The notes: generated from the sequence alone by a model not told the origin. Shown: positions 1 through 11,126, counted from the stretch's first letter. The stretch is DNA of 64,000 nt from Chitinophagaceae bacterium (GCA_019638625.1 JAHBTK010000003.1:682001-746000); one strand, 5' to 3'. Numbers and translations: made by a program.

Positions 1-2084
1 ACGGTTTCAGGTTTTTCCGGCTTTACAGGTTGCGTCTGCCGCCTGTAGCGGTAACGTCCGCCTTCATTTTCCAGTTCACCCTCCGCTTCTATCTCCACGC
101 CGTTTTCATCGGCTTTCAGTTTAAATTTCCCGCTTTTCAGTTTGCCTTTTTCCTCTTCCGGCTTTTTATCCGTTCTCTCCAGCCCGCTCTCCGTCATGAT
201 ATAGGATACATTGTTTTTCCATGAGTAGGAATTATCCCATTTGTCATCCCAATCTATATTCACGCCTCTCCGTCTGTCTACATTTATATTAAACCAGTTA
301 TACCAGTTCACGCCCCTGTCCACCATTATTTTTTTGCCTACCGGAACTTCTACTACCACCATTACCTGCTGATTACGGAACTTATTTTTCTTTGAAACCG
401 GGAAGCCTTTGGGAAGGGTGATAATGCTGTCATGCTGTTTTGTGGAAAAGTTTATACTGGCGGCATTGTTTTCCGCTGCGGCAGGGGTATTGCCCCTTGC
501 AAACTTTACCAGTTTGATATGGTAAGCCGTGTCTTCACTTTTTACCAGCTTCACCCTTATCGTATTCAGCAACATGCTGTCTTCATTCTGCGACAGGAAA
601 GGAAAATCACTGTCAAACAGGTCGGAAGTATAATACCGGAGCTTTGTTTCATCCACTTTTATAACCATGTTGTCGGTTACGGGCTGGGTTATTACAGTAT
701 CTTCGGTAATGCTTGTCTTTGTCCTGAAATTCCTTCCCACCATTCCTGCCAGCACAAACACGCTGATCAAACCAATGATCCAGAGGCTGCCGAAGGTATA
801 ACCCAGGTAGGGGTTATGCGATTTTACGCGCATGATGCGACGGGCGATCCAAACCAGCAGGGCGATAATAGGAACCCCGATGAACAATACCACCACACTC
901 CAGGCGAGGAAGTTTTGCCAGAATCCTTCCAGCAGGAAGTTCTGCAACAGGGAAATGCCTATGCCGCTATACATCAACGTTACCAGCACCATCACCAGTG
1001 CAAAAGCAATAATTGCGGCTATGAACAGGAAAAAGGCTTTAAATACTACCCCAATGGCATTTCCCACACCTGTTCCCACTTTTTTGGCAACGGGGCCTAC
1101 CTCCTGTGCAAATGCCCTGGATTTTTCTGTGGCTACCCGGCTGATCTCATCTCCCACTTCCGTGGCTTTCGCTGAAAAATCCTTACCGGCCTTCTCCGCT
1201 TTACCCTTCACGCCGTGTAACTCTTCCTGTACGGTGTTTTTAATACTCTCCAGGTCTATTTTTTCACCCCGCATCTCCAGTTTCTCCGTGGCGGTTACTG
1301 CCCGCGGCAACACTATCCAGAGGATGATATAGGTGATGAAAAAGGTACCCCCCAGGCCATTGAAGGCTAATTTAGGCCCCCAGAACCCCCAGTCGCCGAA
1401 AACATTCGGAATAACACTGAATATAAAGGGCAGCAGAAATAACAAACGGGGTATCCATGTGTCAATATTAAAATAGGCAGCCAACCCTGAAGCAACTCCA
1501 CCGATCATTTTGTTATCAGGGTCGCGGTACAGGCGCTTACGTACATTGGTTGGTAAAGGTTCTGCCGGAAGCACGATCCACAATATGATGTATAGCAGGA
1601 ATCCAAAACCAAACCCGCCAAAGGCGATCAATGCAAACACAATCCTCACGACTGCCGGGTCTATTTTCAGGTAATGGGCGATACCGGCGCACACCCCACC
1701 CAATACGGTGTCATTTTCCGACCTTCTCAACCTTCTGGGCTCCTGCGCGGCAGAAGAAGAGGATTGCTCCTGGCTGCCCTGCGTGCGGGACTGTGTTTGC
1801 CCCGCAGTTTCAACACCTTCCTGTTCTTCAAAATCTTCCGGGCGTCCCATACTGGCCATCACCGCATTTACATGCTCGTCTGCAATACAAACCGCACCTT
1901 TCTTCAGCTTTTCGTCAAATAACTCCGCGATACGGTTTTCTATATCGTTGATGATTTCATCCCTTCCTTCTTCCCGGGCAAAATAACGGCGCAGGCTTTC
2001 CACATACTGCTTCAAAGTTTCATATGCCGTTTCTTCAATCGGGATCACCCGGCCCTGGAAGTTTATATTTATTACCTTTTTCAT
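1..2084 (-). CDS. PspC-domain membrane protein (3' end beyond window)
   Basis: The reading frame is open from an ATG at 2084 to the window edge, giving about 694 residues; the C-terminus is missing. Visible order: an N-terminal soluble part (about 1-120) starting MKKVININFQGRVIPIEE; a first PspC domain with a VLGGVCAGIAHYL motif and hydrophobic segment; a second PspC domain (MIGGVASGLAAYF); a charged helical stretch; two or three further membrane segments; then a polar, probably beta-rich C-terminal region rich in K and E. PspC proteins are inner-membrane stress proteins. In Bacteroidota this long multi-domain form is typically encoded just after a PadR regulator, as here (7-bp gap), so the two are almost certainly one operon. 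Exact function is not known. Confidence 0.9.
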   Translation of the reverse strand, partial: MKKVININFQGRVIPIEETAYETLKQYVESLRRYFAREEGRDEIINDIENRIAELFDEKLKKGAVCIADEHVNAVMASMGRPEDFEEQEGVETAGQTQSRTQGSQEQSSSSAAQEPRRLRRSENDTVLGGVCAGIAHYLKIDPAVVRIVFALIAFGGFGFGFLLYIILWIVLPAEPLPTNVRKRLYRDPDNKMIGGVASGLAAYFNIDTWIPRLLFLLPFIFSVIPNVFGDWGFWGPKLAFNGLGGTFFITYIILWIVLPRAVTATEKLEMRGEKIDLESIKNTVQEELHGVKGKAEKAGKDFSAKATEVGDEISRVATEKSRAFAQEVGPVAKKVGTGVGNAIGVVFKAFFLFIAAIIAFALVMVLVTLMYSGIGISLLQNFLLEGFWQNFLAWSVVVLFIGVPIIALLVWIARRIMRVKSHNPYLGYTFGSLWIIGLISVFVLAGMVGRNFRTKTSITEDTVITQPVTDNMVIKVDETKLRYYTSDLFDSDFPFLSQNEDSMLLNTIRVKLVKSEDTAYHIKLVKFARGNTPAAAENNAASINFSTKQHDSIITLPKGFPVSKKNKFRNQQVMVVVEVPVGKKIMVDRGVNWYNWFNINVDRRRGVNIDWDDKWDNSYSWKNNVSYIMTESGLERTDKKPEEEKGKLKSGKFKLKADENGVEIEAEGELENEGGRYRYRRQTQPVKPEKPET

Positions 2085-2091
2085 GATCAGT

Positions 2092-2448
2092 TCAATTTAT
2101 ATTGGTTGAAGTTGCAAGGGGTCCGGTTTGTGTCAGCGCCTGCACTGCGTTCGCCAGTTCGTTCCACGTTTCCTGCAGTTCTGCATAAAAAGCAGCCCCC
2201 TTATCGGTTAATGAGAAATATTTGCGGGGAGGTCCTCCCGTACTTTCTACCCACCGGTAGGTGAGCAAATCGGCATTTTTCAGTCTTGTCAACAAAGGGT
2301 AGAGTGTTCCTTCCAAAATATTAAGGTTGGCTTTTTTCATCTCTTCTATAATGTCACTGGGGTATACCTCACCGCGTTTTATTATAGAAAGGATACAAAA
2401 TTCGAGCACTCCCTTTCTCATCTGACTTTGTGTGTTCTCGATATTCAT
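2092..2448 (-). CDS. PadR family transcriptional regulator
   Basis: This 118-residue protein is a compact PadR winged helix: GVLEFCILSIIKRGEVYPSD (helices 1-2), the recognition region EGTLYPLLTRLKNADLL, and the wing RWVESTGGPPRKYFSLTDKG. PadR proteins are dimeric repressors, often autoregulatory. It is the first gene of an operon with the PspC protein that follows 7 bp downstream. A perfect 19-bp palindrome over the -33 region of its promoter (2618-2636) is a plausible autoregulatory site. Family certain; ligand and full regulon unknown. Confidence 0.95.
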   Translation of the reverse strand: MNIENTQSQMRKGVLEFCILSIIKRGEVYPSDIIEEMKKANLNILEGTLYPLLTRLKNADLLTYRWVESTGGPPRKYFSLTDKGAAFYAELQETWNELANAVQALTQTGPLATSTNIN

Positions 2449-2596
2449 GATCTCCGCTTTTTCTCTTTCAGGTTGCCTGTCCGGACAGGCAACCCTGAGA
2501 GGTTAAAAATTTTGTGTGCTGCTGTACTTTAAAGTCCTGTAAATCCTGTTTGCGCTTTTATGCCTTATCATCTTTTGTTTATTTCCTTATCTGAGA

Positions 2597-2636
2597 CAAA
2601 TATAGAAAGAGTTTTAATACTATGCAATACATAGTA
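2597..2636 (-). promoter_or_regulatory. PadR-pspC promoter with palindromic operator
   Basis: On the minus strand there is a Bacteroidota-type -7 box TATATTTG (2597-2604) and a TTG -33 element (2625-2627) with a 20-bp spacer. The -33 element lies inside the perfect palindrome TACTATGCAATACATAGTA (2618-2636; 7-bp arms, 5-bp centre). The same box, with one mismatch in an arm, overlaps the -33 element of the gene at 47915-48670. Binding by PadR is inference. Confidence 0.75.
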
Positions 2637-2639
2637 CCA

Positions 2640-3152
2640 TTTTTATTTTAGTAGCTTTTAGTATCCACTATTGTTTATTAGATGAAATTCAATACAGCAA
2701 AGGGTTTCAGTAGGATACGAGAAAATGGGATTTATTTTCTCATTACATGGGCGGTTTAATAGCCTGATGAACGGGGGGGGGGATAATTTGAAAATGGGGG
2801 AATTTGAAAATGGAGATCCCCTATCTTAATCTTACTATTTTATTTACCTAACTTATCCGGATTAGTACTGTCAAATCATAAAAAGAGTAATATAAACGAC
2901 TGAAAATCAGTGTCTGTTTTTTTAATATCATAAGGACGGGCAAGTCAGCCGGTTTAAACCCTGGATGAACCGGGGATAATTTGAAAATGTGGAAATGGTC
3001 CGAAACTTCGGGATGAAAATTTGAAAATGGTGGTGAGAATGGGCGGGAGTTATCTTACCATGCCATTTTACACCCTTACTGATCTTATAAATCGTAAAAT
3101 ATTGTTGTATAGGAGCTTATGTCCTTTCTTACGGTCTTACCATCTTCCGGTC
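2640..3152. other. Non-coding stretch with short degenerate repeats
   Basis: No credible gene is seen. The stretch has repeated words of the type AATTTGAAAATGG (about 2784, 2801, 2970, 3017), often preceded by GATGAAC-GGGG-ATAA, and a run of ten G at 2773-2782. These look like decayed, locally duplicated intergenic sequence. Weak ORFs here have no recognisable product. Confidence 0.5.
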
Positions 3153-4094
3153 TTACCTCAGCAACAACTCACAAGGCTTCAGCCCCGTTTGCTTCTTAAA
3201 GGCGGTAGAAAAATGAGATATGGAGGAATAGCCCAGCATCAGGGATACATCGGTAACGCTCAACCCTTTTTCGTATAAAAGATATTTGGCGTGCTCCATA
3301 CGCTGGCTCTGGTAGTAATCAAAAATGGTAGTGCCAAACATTTCCTTAAACCCTTTTTTCAGGTAGCACTCATTGATCGCCACCTTGCGGCTCAGGTCTT
3401 TAATAGTGATGGGTTCTCCTATATGTTGCAGCAATAAATCCCTGGCTTTCAGTATTTTTTCCCTGTCGAGGTCGTTTGCAAGGAACTTACAGGTGAAAAC
3501 CTCTTCTTCCTTTTCGCCCAGCATACATTCCAGGCTGTACAACAGCAGCATCTGGGTTTGGGCGTTGATGAAGATATTCTCCAGGCTCTCCGTGTAACTG
3601 TTGTTTAACAGGGCTTCCAGTATCATCCGGGTGCGGTTACACAGGGGAAGCACTCTTTTAAAAGAGGAGGGATGCCTGAATTCCAGCACTTCATTAGCAA
3701 AGCCCGTTGTACGGGCGCCTTTTACGAACTGCTGCAGGTGTTCACTTAAAAAGCTGAAACTCAATACGTCTATTGTTTCCTCCCGGTTGGTGCATTGTTT
3801 TGCCTGCCCATGACGGCATTGGCCACACTCATAGCCGGATTTACTGTTACAGTAAATGTTGCCGGTTATGCAGAATTTCAGTTCAAGACAACCGCCGGCA
3901 TTTTCCCTGTCTTTGTAATGGTATGTCATCATTGCGGTATCCTCAGCGTTCCAATGCGGGAACTTCCGGTAGCGTTTTATGGAATACTGCACGGAACCGG
4001 GCGTCTGACGATCCTTTTCCTGTAGCAGGTCGAGTTCCTCTACCATCACCGGATGTTTCCGGGCCATATCCATTACAGAAGACGACTGTATCAT
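3153..4094 (-). CDS. AraC family transcriptional regulator with cysteine cluster
   Basis: This 313-residue protein has a C-terminal AraC double helix-turn-helix (about 215-313): ITIKDLSRKVAINECYLKKG for the first HTH and GLSVTDVSLMLGYSSISHFS for the second, followed by FKKQTGLKPCE. The N-terminal sensor part is not a standard cupin. It carries Cys82, Cys90, Cys93 and Cys101 (C-x7-C-x2-C-x7-C), which could bind metal or an Fe-S cluster or sense redox. The frame extends upstream to a TTG at 4130, but that region contains TATATTTG (4106-4113), a -7-like box, so the ATG at 4094 is preferred. It is divergent from gyrB with no obvious functional link. Confidence 0.9.
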   Translation of the reverse strand: MIQSSSVMDMARKHPVMVEELDLLQEKDRQTPGSVQYSIKRYRKFPHWNAEDTAMMTYHYKDRENAGGCLELKFCITGNIYCNSKSGYECGQCRHGQAKQCTNREETIDVLSFSFLSEHLQQFVKGARTTGFANEVLEFRHPSSFKRVLPLCNRTRMILEALLNNSYTESLENIFINAQTQMLLLYSLECMLGEKEEEVFTCKFLANDLDREKILKARDLLLQHIGEPITIKDLSRKVAINECYLKKGFKEMFGTTIFDYYQSQRMEHAKYLLYEKGLSVTDVSLMLGYSSISHFSTAFKKQTGLKPCELLLR

Positions 4095-4250
4095 ACCCTG
4101 GAGTGCAAATATACATGCTTCGTTATTCAAAACTGTCTGTAAACTGTCAAATCAGTAAAGCGCCAGCCAACTAAAAAAAGAAGCCTTTACCCCTGGAAAA
4201 CTGATGTGGAAATCTTTGTGATAAATGGTTGGTTAAATAGCATTTTAATA

Positions 4251-4281
4251 TTGCCTGTGCCGCCCAATATCAGTAAATTTG
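4251..4281 (+). promoter_or_regulatory. gyrB promoter
   Basis: TTG (4251-4253), a 20-bp spacer and TAAATTTG (4274-4281) match the Bacteroidota TTG / TAnnTTTG promoter pattern. They lie 43 bp upstream of the gyrB ATG. Confidence 0.7.
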
Positions 4282-4300
4282 CAGCATTATTTTTCATTAA

Positions 4301-6304
<2,004 letters not shown>

Positions 6305-6398
6305 AATTTTAGCCCTTGGGGCAAAAAAATAAGTGTTATCTTAGTAGTGACGCATAATTATTTATAATCAATTAATTATTCATTAAACATTTATAGCT

Positions 6399-6602
6399 AT
6401 GTCAGATACAGTTTTAACTGCTTATAATGTAAAGACAAAAGAAAAAAATGTTCCTATCCAGGATGCGGTAATTACCAAAACATCCAAAGGGGCATATATG
6501 GCCCAGGGGCACGATGGTAAGGGCAACAAGCTTACTACTTTATTGGGCGAAGCCAAGGCGCTGGCCGCTATTAAAGCGGGCACTGCCAAACAAGGCTGGT
6601 AA
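6399..6602 (+). CDS. Small soluble protein of unknown function (67 aa)
   Basis: A 67-residue, lysine- and glycine-rich protein (for example TKTSKGAYMAQGHDGKGNKL and KALAAIKAGTAKQGW) with no membrane segment or signal peptide. It sits 94 bp after gyrB and is followed directly by a strong hairpin terminator (6610-6635). A weak promoter (TTG about 6316; TATCTTAG about 6337) may drive it separately from gyrB. Codon use and the neat terminator support a real gene. It resembles no family I can name. Confidence 0.7.
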   Translation: MSDTVLTAYNVKTKEKNVPIQDAVITKTSKGAYMAQGHDGKGNKLTTLLGEAKALAAIKAGTAKQGW

Positions 6603-6609
6603 CCATTTT

Positions 6610-6635
6610 GAACAGCCTGTAAAACCAGGCTGTTC
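6610..6635 (+). terminator. Terminator after the 67-aa ORF
   Basis: A perfect 10-bp stem GAACAGCCTG/CAGGCTGTTC with a 6-base loop, followed by a pyrimidine-rich tract, 7 bp after the stop codon. Confidence 0.75.
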
Positions 6636-6902
6636 ACCTTCTTCTCTTCCGGTGAGGTGCGGCAAGCCCGTGTGTTTGCTGCCATTTTATCTCCTCCTCT
6701 CTTTCCCCTGCACGAAAACGGATTCATCCGGGTTTTTACGGTTTGCCATAAAACCGGGGTGCATTGACAAAGTCAATTATAGCCATCCCCCAAAAGGTTC
6801 CATAAAGTCGGGAAAAAGGCGCTTTTATCGAAAAAAGTTTGAAGACTTTAGTGTTACTTCTATTTTCGGTATATGTTTATACTTATCAATTTAGTGCAAC
6901 CT

Positions 6903-7097
6903 ATGAAATTTGTATTGTACAAACACTTTTATGAAAACGGGCTACCCAACATTTTATATGTAAAGGGGGTCTGCAACGGTAAACCGCAATACAGCAAATA
7001 TGCCGATGACGCAAAAAGATACAGCCTTCTTTTCGCCATGCTATTCTCTTTCTGGCTAAGCCTCTCCTGGATCAATGCCAGGTATATTAAAAGCTGA
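6903..7097 (+). CDS. Possible small membrane-anchored protein (64 aa)
   Basis: A 64-residue frame from ATG 6903. The polar N-terminus (MKFVLYKHFYENGLPNILY) is followed by one hydrophobic segment (SLLFAMLFSFWLSLSWI) near the C-terminus, suggesting a tail-anchored protein. Upstream, a TTTG (about 6838) and a TATTTTCG (about 6861) resemble promoter boxes. No family is recognised and there is no ribosome-binding site. It could be spurious. The 267 bp between the preceding terminator and this ORF show nothing else. Confidence 0.4.
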   Translation: MKFVLYKHFYENGLPNILYVKGVCNGKPQYSKYADDAKRYSLLFAMLFSFWLSLSWINARYIKS

Positions 7098-7108
7098 TCA
7101 CAGCCCTC

Positions 7109-8146
7109 TTAATCCATCTTGTATTTTGATGGGTAGGTTCCCTGCTTAAACAGGTCCGGGCTGAACATAGTGGGGGTGTACTCACCAATTGTGTTCACAT
7201 CCGCTTTTTCGGGAATCTGGCTTTCCAGGTTTAGCGCCCAAAAGCAGGCGTTTACCAACAACCTACGGAGGTCTTCGCTTAAAAAGTCGATCGAAGCGCC
7301 CATAGTAGTGGCAAATACCCTTCCTTCTTTACCGCTTTCACTTTTATAGGTCCTGGTCCAGGCAATGGGCATAACAGATTTGTCCAGGTTAGGGGGCGAA
7401 TCAGCCGTCATGCCGAGGGTAGACAAACCATGCATCAGCACCGTTGAATTGTCCGGCAACTTGTTAATAGTATATACATCGGTAGGCCCCCAAATATCTT
7501 TTACGCCGTTCAGGATCGGGTTTTTGGCTCTTTGCTGAACGCCATCGATCAAAGCGCGGGTGCCTTCTTTACCATGGTCTCCGTGGTGCGCTACCCAGGT
7601 TTCGCCCAGCACCCTGCCGCCAAAACCATTTTCCCAGCCTTTTTCTTTACTGCGCCAATCGTATTTTTTGTACTGGTTGTTTTTGTCCCTGCTGTAAAAA
7701 AACGCGTGGGTGGCTGTCCGAAGTCCCACTACCGGTTTGCCTGACTTAACATATTCATCTACGTATTTCATTTGTGCATCCGGCAATTCACGGAAACGGG
7801 CCGCGATTACCATCAGGTCCGCATCCCGCAGGTTTTCCAGTCCGGGTATATTGGTCTGGTCCAGGGCATTGATGGTGCCTGTTTTGGGATCAATGGCAAA
7901 TAATACGGTACAGGTGAATCCATATTTTTTTGCCAGTATTTTTCCCAGCATGGTCAACGCTTCTTCGGAGCGGTATTCTTCATCTCCGCTTACCAGCACG
8001 ATTTTTTTTCCTTTACCGGGTCCATCCCCCCCTTTATAAGTCACCCATTGCTCCTGCTGGGCCCGTGAACTGCAGGCAAACAATAAAAATAAAAGGAATA
8101 TGGAAAGCACCCTGGATAAGCCGGCTGGTTTTTGCGCTGAAGTCAT
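7109..8146 (-). CDS. ThuA domain lipoprotein
   Basis: 345 residues with a lipoprotein signal (hydrophobic helix ending FLLFACSS, lipobox Cys about 25). The mature part is a ThuA-like class I glutamine-amidotransferase-like fold: KKIVLVSGDEEYRSEEALTM at the start, DADLMVIAARFRELPDAQMK, GKPVVGLRTATHAF and GENGFGGRVLGETW-type elements, and a conserved HHGDHGK. ThuA proteins are linked to sugar catabolism (trehalose utilisation), but their reaction is poorly defined. It is a single gene, convergent with the small ORF at 6903 and divergent from mutS. Function beyond family membership is unknown. Confidence 0.9.
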   Translation of the reverse strand: MTSAQKPAGLSRVLSIFLLFLLFACSSRAQQEQWVTYKGGDGPGKGKKIVLVSGDEEYRSEEALTMLGKILAKKYGFTCTVLFAIDPKTGTINALDQTNIPGLENLRDADLMVIAARFRELPDAQMKYVDEYVKSGKPVVGLRTATHAFFYSRDKNNQYKKYDWRSKEKGWENGFGGRVLGETWVAHHGDHGKEGTRALIDGVQQRAKNPILNGVKDIWGPTDVYTINKLPDNSTVLMHGLSTLGMTADSPPNLDKSVMPIAWTRTYKSESGKEGRVFATTMGASIDFLSEDLRRLLVNACFWALNLESQIPEKADVNTIGEYTPTMFSPDLFKQGTYPSKYKMD

Positions 8147-8283
8147 GAGGTCATTATTTTTGTGTAAGGGCTAAAATACAATAATTATGCGGTATACGGA
8201 CAGCATCCCGTTATCGTAAAAATGTATTTTATTGGCTTTCGCCTTCTGTAGCACATTAATCATTTCCCTATATGCCAAATCCT

Positions 8284-8291
8284 TATTTTTG
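8284..8291 (+). promoter_or_regulatory. Candidate mutS -7 box
   Basis: TATTTTTG matches TAnnTTTG. No clear TTG lies at the expected -33 spacing. The box ends 9 bp before the preferred mutS ATG, so the transcript would be nearly leaderless. Confidence 0.45.
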
Positions 8292-8300
8292 CCGTCCTGT

Positions 8301-10904
8301 ATGGCAAAAGCAAGTCCCGAGACACCATTGATGCAGCAACATAAGGCTATCAAGCAACGATACCCTGATGCGATCCTGTTATTCAGGGTGGGTGACTTCT
8401 ATGAAACTTTCGGACAGGATGCCATCACTACTTCTCAGGTATTAGGCATCACGCTTACCAAAAGAAATAATGGCGCCGCCTTTTCATCGGAGCTGGCGGG
8501 GTTTCCGCATCATGCGCTGGACACTTACCTGCATAAGCTGGTGAAAGCAGGCTACCGGGTGGCGATCTGCGATCAGTTGGAAGACCCGAAGCAGGCAAAA
8601 GGCATTGTAAAGAGGGGGGTGACTGAACTGGTGACACCGGGCGTAGCCACCAACGATAAATTGCTGGAGCATAACAGCAATAATTTTCTCGCGGGTATTT
8701 ATTTTGGAGAGAATATCCTGGGTATCGCTTTTCTTGACATATCCACGGGTGAGTTTTTTGTAGCGGAGGGCAACGCCGAATATGCGGATAAGCTATTGCA
8801 GAGCTTGAAACCCGCAGAAGTGGTATTTCAACGTAATTTCCAGAAACAGTTCAAGGAGCTGTTTGGTTCCCGGTTTTATACTTATACGCTGGAAGGCTGG
8901 CTGTTTGAGGAAGCTTATGCCACGGAAAGCCTGCTGAAACATTTTGGCACCCATTCTTTAAAGGGATATGGCGTAGAAGGTATGCAGGCGGGTATTATTG
9001 CCGCGGGAGCGGTATTGCATTACCTTAAGGATACAGAGCACCCCAACCTGCAGCATGTTACGGCCATTCAGCGCATCGACCGGGAAGACCATCTCTGGAT
9101 GGACCGCTTTACCATCCGCAACCTGGAAATACTGGGCAGCGGCGCGGATGGCGGTCATACCCTGCAAAAAGTGATGGACAATACGGTTTCACCTATGGGC
9201 GCCCGTTTGATGAAGCGGTGGCTGGTATTACCTCTGAAGGATATTTCGGGCATCAATGAACGGCTGGACCTGGTAGAGTATTTTATTAAGGAAACAGACC
9301 TGCGTACCAAAGTTGCCCAGTATATCAAACAGTCAGGGGATGTAGAACGGCTGGTAAGCAAGATCCCCCTGAAAAAAGTGACCCCCAGGGAGGTTAAACA
9401 GATTGAGAAAGGGTTGTTGCAGGTAGAGGAAATAAAAAAGCTGTGCAGCCATGCAAACAACGAATACCTGAAAAGGCTGGCGGACGCTTTAAACCCCTGT
9501 ACCTATATTGCCGAGAAAATCCATAAGGAAATTGTGGAAGACGCGCCGGCGCTCGCCGCCAAAGGGGGTATGATCTGCACAGGGGTAGATGCCGAACTGG
9601 ACGATCTGCGCAAGATCGCATCCGGCGGTAAAGAACACCTTGTTGCCCTGCAGCAGAAGGAGATCCAGGTTACCGGTATTTCCTCGCTGAAAGTAGGGTT
9701 CAATAATGTTTTCGGGTATTACCTGGAGGTGACCAATATGCATAAAAACAAGGTGCCGGATACCTGGATACGAAAACAAACGCTTGCCAATGCCGAGCGG
9801 TATATCACCCCGGAACTGAAAGAATACGAGGAAAAAATAACCGGAGCGGAAGAAAAGATCTTCCGGCTGGAACAGGAACTGTATGAAAAGCTGCTGCTGG
9901 AATTGCAGGATTATATTGCCCCCATACAAACCAACGGCAACATCCTGGCTACGCTGGACTGCCTGATATGTTTTTCCAACAACGCCCTGCAGTTTAACTA
10001 CCGTAAACCGAAACTCCATGACGGTGGTGTGCTGGAGCTGAAGGAAAGCCGCCACCCTGTAATTGAAAGGTTTCTTCCACCCGGCGACCAATATATATCC
10101 AATGATATCGTACTGGACCCTGCGGAGCAGCAGATCATCATACTTACCGGCCCGAATATGAGCGGTAAAAGCGCCCTGCTCCGGCAAACCGCCCTGATCA
10201 CCCTTATGGCGCATGCCGGCAGTTTTGTGCCTGCCACCCATGCCGGCATCCCGCTTACCGATAAAATATTTACCCGGGTGGGCGCTTCGGATAACCTGAG
10301 CGGCGGTGAGTCTACCTTTATGGTGGAGATGAATGAAACCGCGAGTATAATCAATAATATTTCCGGTAACAGCCTCATCCTGCTGGACGAGATCGGCCGG
10401 GGTACCTCTACTTATGACGGCATCTCTATAGCCTGGAGCATAGCAGAATTTCTGCATAATTCTCCGCACCGGCCCAAAACATTATTCGCTACTCACTACC
10501 ACGAGCTGAACGAACTGGAGAACAAATTGCCACGGGTGAAAAATTACCATGTCACCAATAAGGAAGTGGGGAACAAGATCATCTTCCTGCGCAAGCTGGC
10601 GCCCGGCGGCAGCACGCACAGCTTTGGGATACATGTAGCGAAAATGGCCGGTATGCCTCCTGAGCTGATCAACCGGGCAAACGCCATCCTGAAACAACTG
10701 GAGGAAAAAAGGGGTAACGAGGACGACAATATCAGTAACGCCGTAAAACAACTGGCGACCCCGCAACTGCAACTTTCCATTTTTGACGCCCACAGCGAAA
10801 CCTTTGATGAGATCAGGACCTTATTATCCAGTATCGATATCAATAAACTCACCCCGGTAGAGGCATTGATCAAGCTGAATGAAATAAAAAGTTTGCTGAA
10901 GTAG
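8301..10904 (+). CDS. mutS: DNA mismatch repair protein MutS
   Basis: 867 residues from the ATG at 8301 (MAKASPETPLMQQHKAIKQ); an upstream in-frame ATG at 8232 would add a hydrophobic leader foreign to MutS. The mismatch-recognition motif GDFYETFG (Phe-x-Glu) is present near the N-terminus. The connector, lever and clamp regions are followed by the ATPase: Walker A GPNMSGKSALLRQ (about residue 615), FTRVGASDNLSGGESTFMVE, Walker B LILLDEIGRGTSTYDG, the FATHYHEL switch, then the helix-turn-helix and C-terminal dimer region. It recognises mismatches and recruits MutL. A strong terminator follows at 10910. Confidence 0.98.
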   Translation: MAKASPETPLMQQHKAIKQRYPDAILLFRVGDFYETFGQDAITTSQVLGITLTKRNNGAAFSSELAGFPHHALDTYLHKLVKAGYRVAICDQLEDPKQAKGIVKRGVTELVTPGVATNDKLLEHNSNNFLAGIYFGENILGIAFLDISTGEFFVAEGNAEYADKLLQSLKPAEVVFQRNFQKQFKELFGSRFYTYTLEGWLFEEAYATESLLKHFGTHSLKGYGVEGMQAGIIAAGAVLHYLKDTEHPNLQHVTAIQRIDREDHLWMDRFTIRNLEILGSGADGGHTLQKVMDNTVSPMGARLMKRWLVLPLKDISGINERLDLVEYFIKETDLRTKVAQYIKQSGDVERLVSKIPLKKVTPREVKQIEKGLLQVEEIKKLCSHANNEYLKRLADALNPCTYIAEKIHKEIVEDAPALAAKGGMICTGVDAELDDLRKIASGGKEHLVALQQKEIQVTGISSLKVGFNNVFGYYLEVTNMHKNKVPDTWIRKQTLANAERYITPELKEYEEKITGAEEKIFRLEQELYEKLLLELQDYIAPIQTNGNILATLDCLICFSNNALQFNYRKPKLHDGGVLELKESRHPVIERFLPPGDQYISNDIVLDPAEQQIIILTGPNMSGKSALLRQTALITLMAHAGSFVPATHAGIPLTDKIFTRVGASDNLSGGESTFMVEMNETASIINNISGNSLILLDEIGRGTSTYDGISIAWSIAEFLHNSPHRPKTLFATHYHELNELENKLPRVKNYHVTNKEVGNKIIFLRKLAPGGSTHSFGIHVAKMAGMPPELINRANAILKQLEEKRGNEDDNISNAVKQLATPQLQLSIFDAHSETFDEIRTLLSSIDINKLTPVEALIKLNEIKSLLK

Positions 10905-10909
10905 GGGAA

Positions 10910-10940
10910 GAGTTTCCAACTTTTGGAAAGTTGGAAACTC
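10910..10940 (+). terminator. mutS terminator
   Basis: A perfect 11-bp stem GAGTTTCCAAC/GTTGGAAACTC with a 9-base loop starts 6 bp after the mutS stop codon. The U-tract is poor, so efficiency is uncertain. Confidence 0.65.
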
Positions 10941-10954
10941 ACCTCATCGCCGCT

Positions 10955-11098
10955 GTGCTAAGCGTCCCTGACTGCCGGTTTATCCGCCGGGGCGGACAGG
11001 CAGGTTCGCTTAGCACGGTATTCCTGTCGCCTCTGGCAGCCGCTGTCGCTGTTCGCGGCGTCCTCGCCGCGAACCTCTTTCTTGTCGCCTCCGGCGAC
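10955..11098. repeat. Dispersed GC-rich palindromic repeat, copy A (long form)
   Basis: Three nested palindromes: GTGCTAAGCG (10955) pairing with CGCTTAGCAC (ending 11016) around a GC-rich insert, GTTCGCGGCG-TCCT-CGCCGCGAAC (11051-11074), and GTCGCC-TCC-GGCGAC (11084-11098). Shorter relatives occur at 23292-23445 and 26789-26836. It fills the gap between the mutS terminator and the stop of the next gene. No ORF is credible. Confidence 0.75.
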
Positions 11099-11126
11099 TT
11101 TTACATACGGCAAATTCTACGGGGAC

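Noticed and set aside
432..1986. Several plus-strand ORFs of 80-250 aa
   Set aside because: They lie opposite the PspC gene, whose frame is open across the region and has clear domains; the plus-strand proteins are low-complexity shadows.
2784..3030. Repeated AATTTGAAAATGG words, considered as a CRISPR array
   Set aside because: Copies are few, unevenly spaced and degenerate, and no cas gene is near.
6514..6894. 126-aa plus-strand ORF spanning the 67-aa gene and its terminator
   Set aside because: It overlaps the more credible 67-aa gene in another frame and runs across the terminator hairpin.
9489..10469. 326-aa minus-strand ORF opposite mutS
   Set aside because: Antisense to mutS Walker motifs; composition is that of a reversed coding strand.
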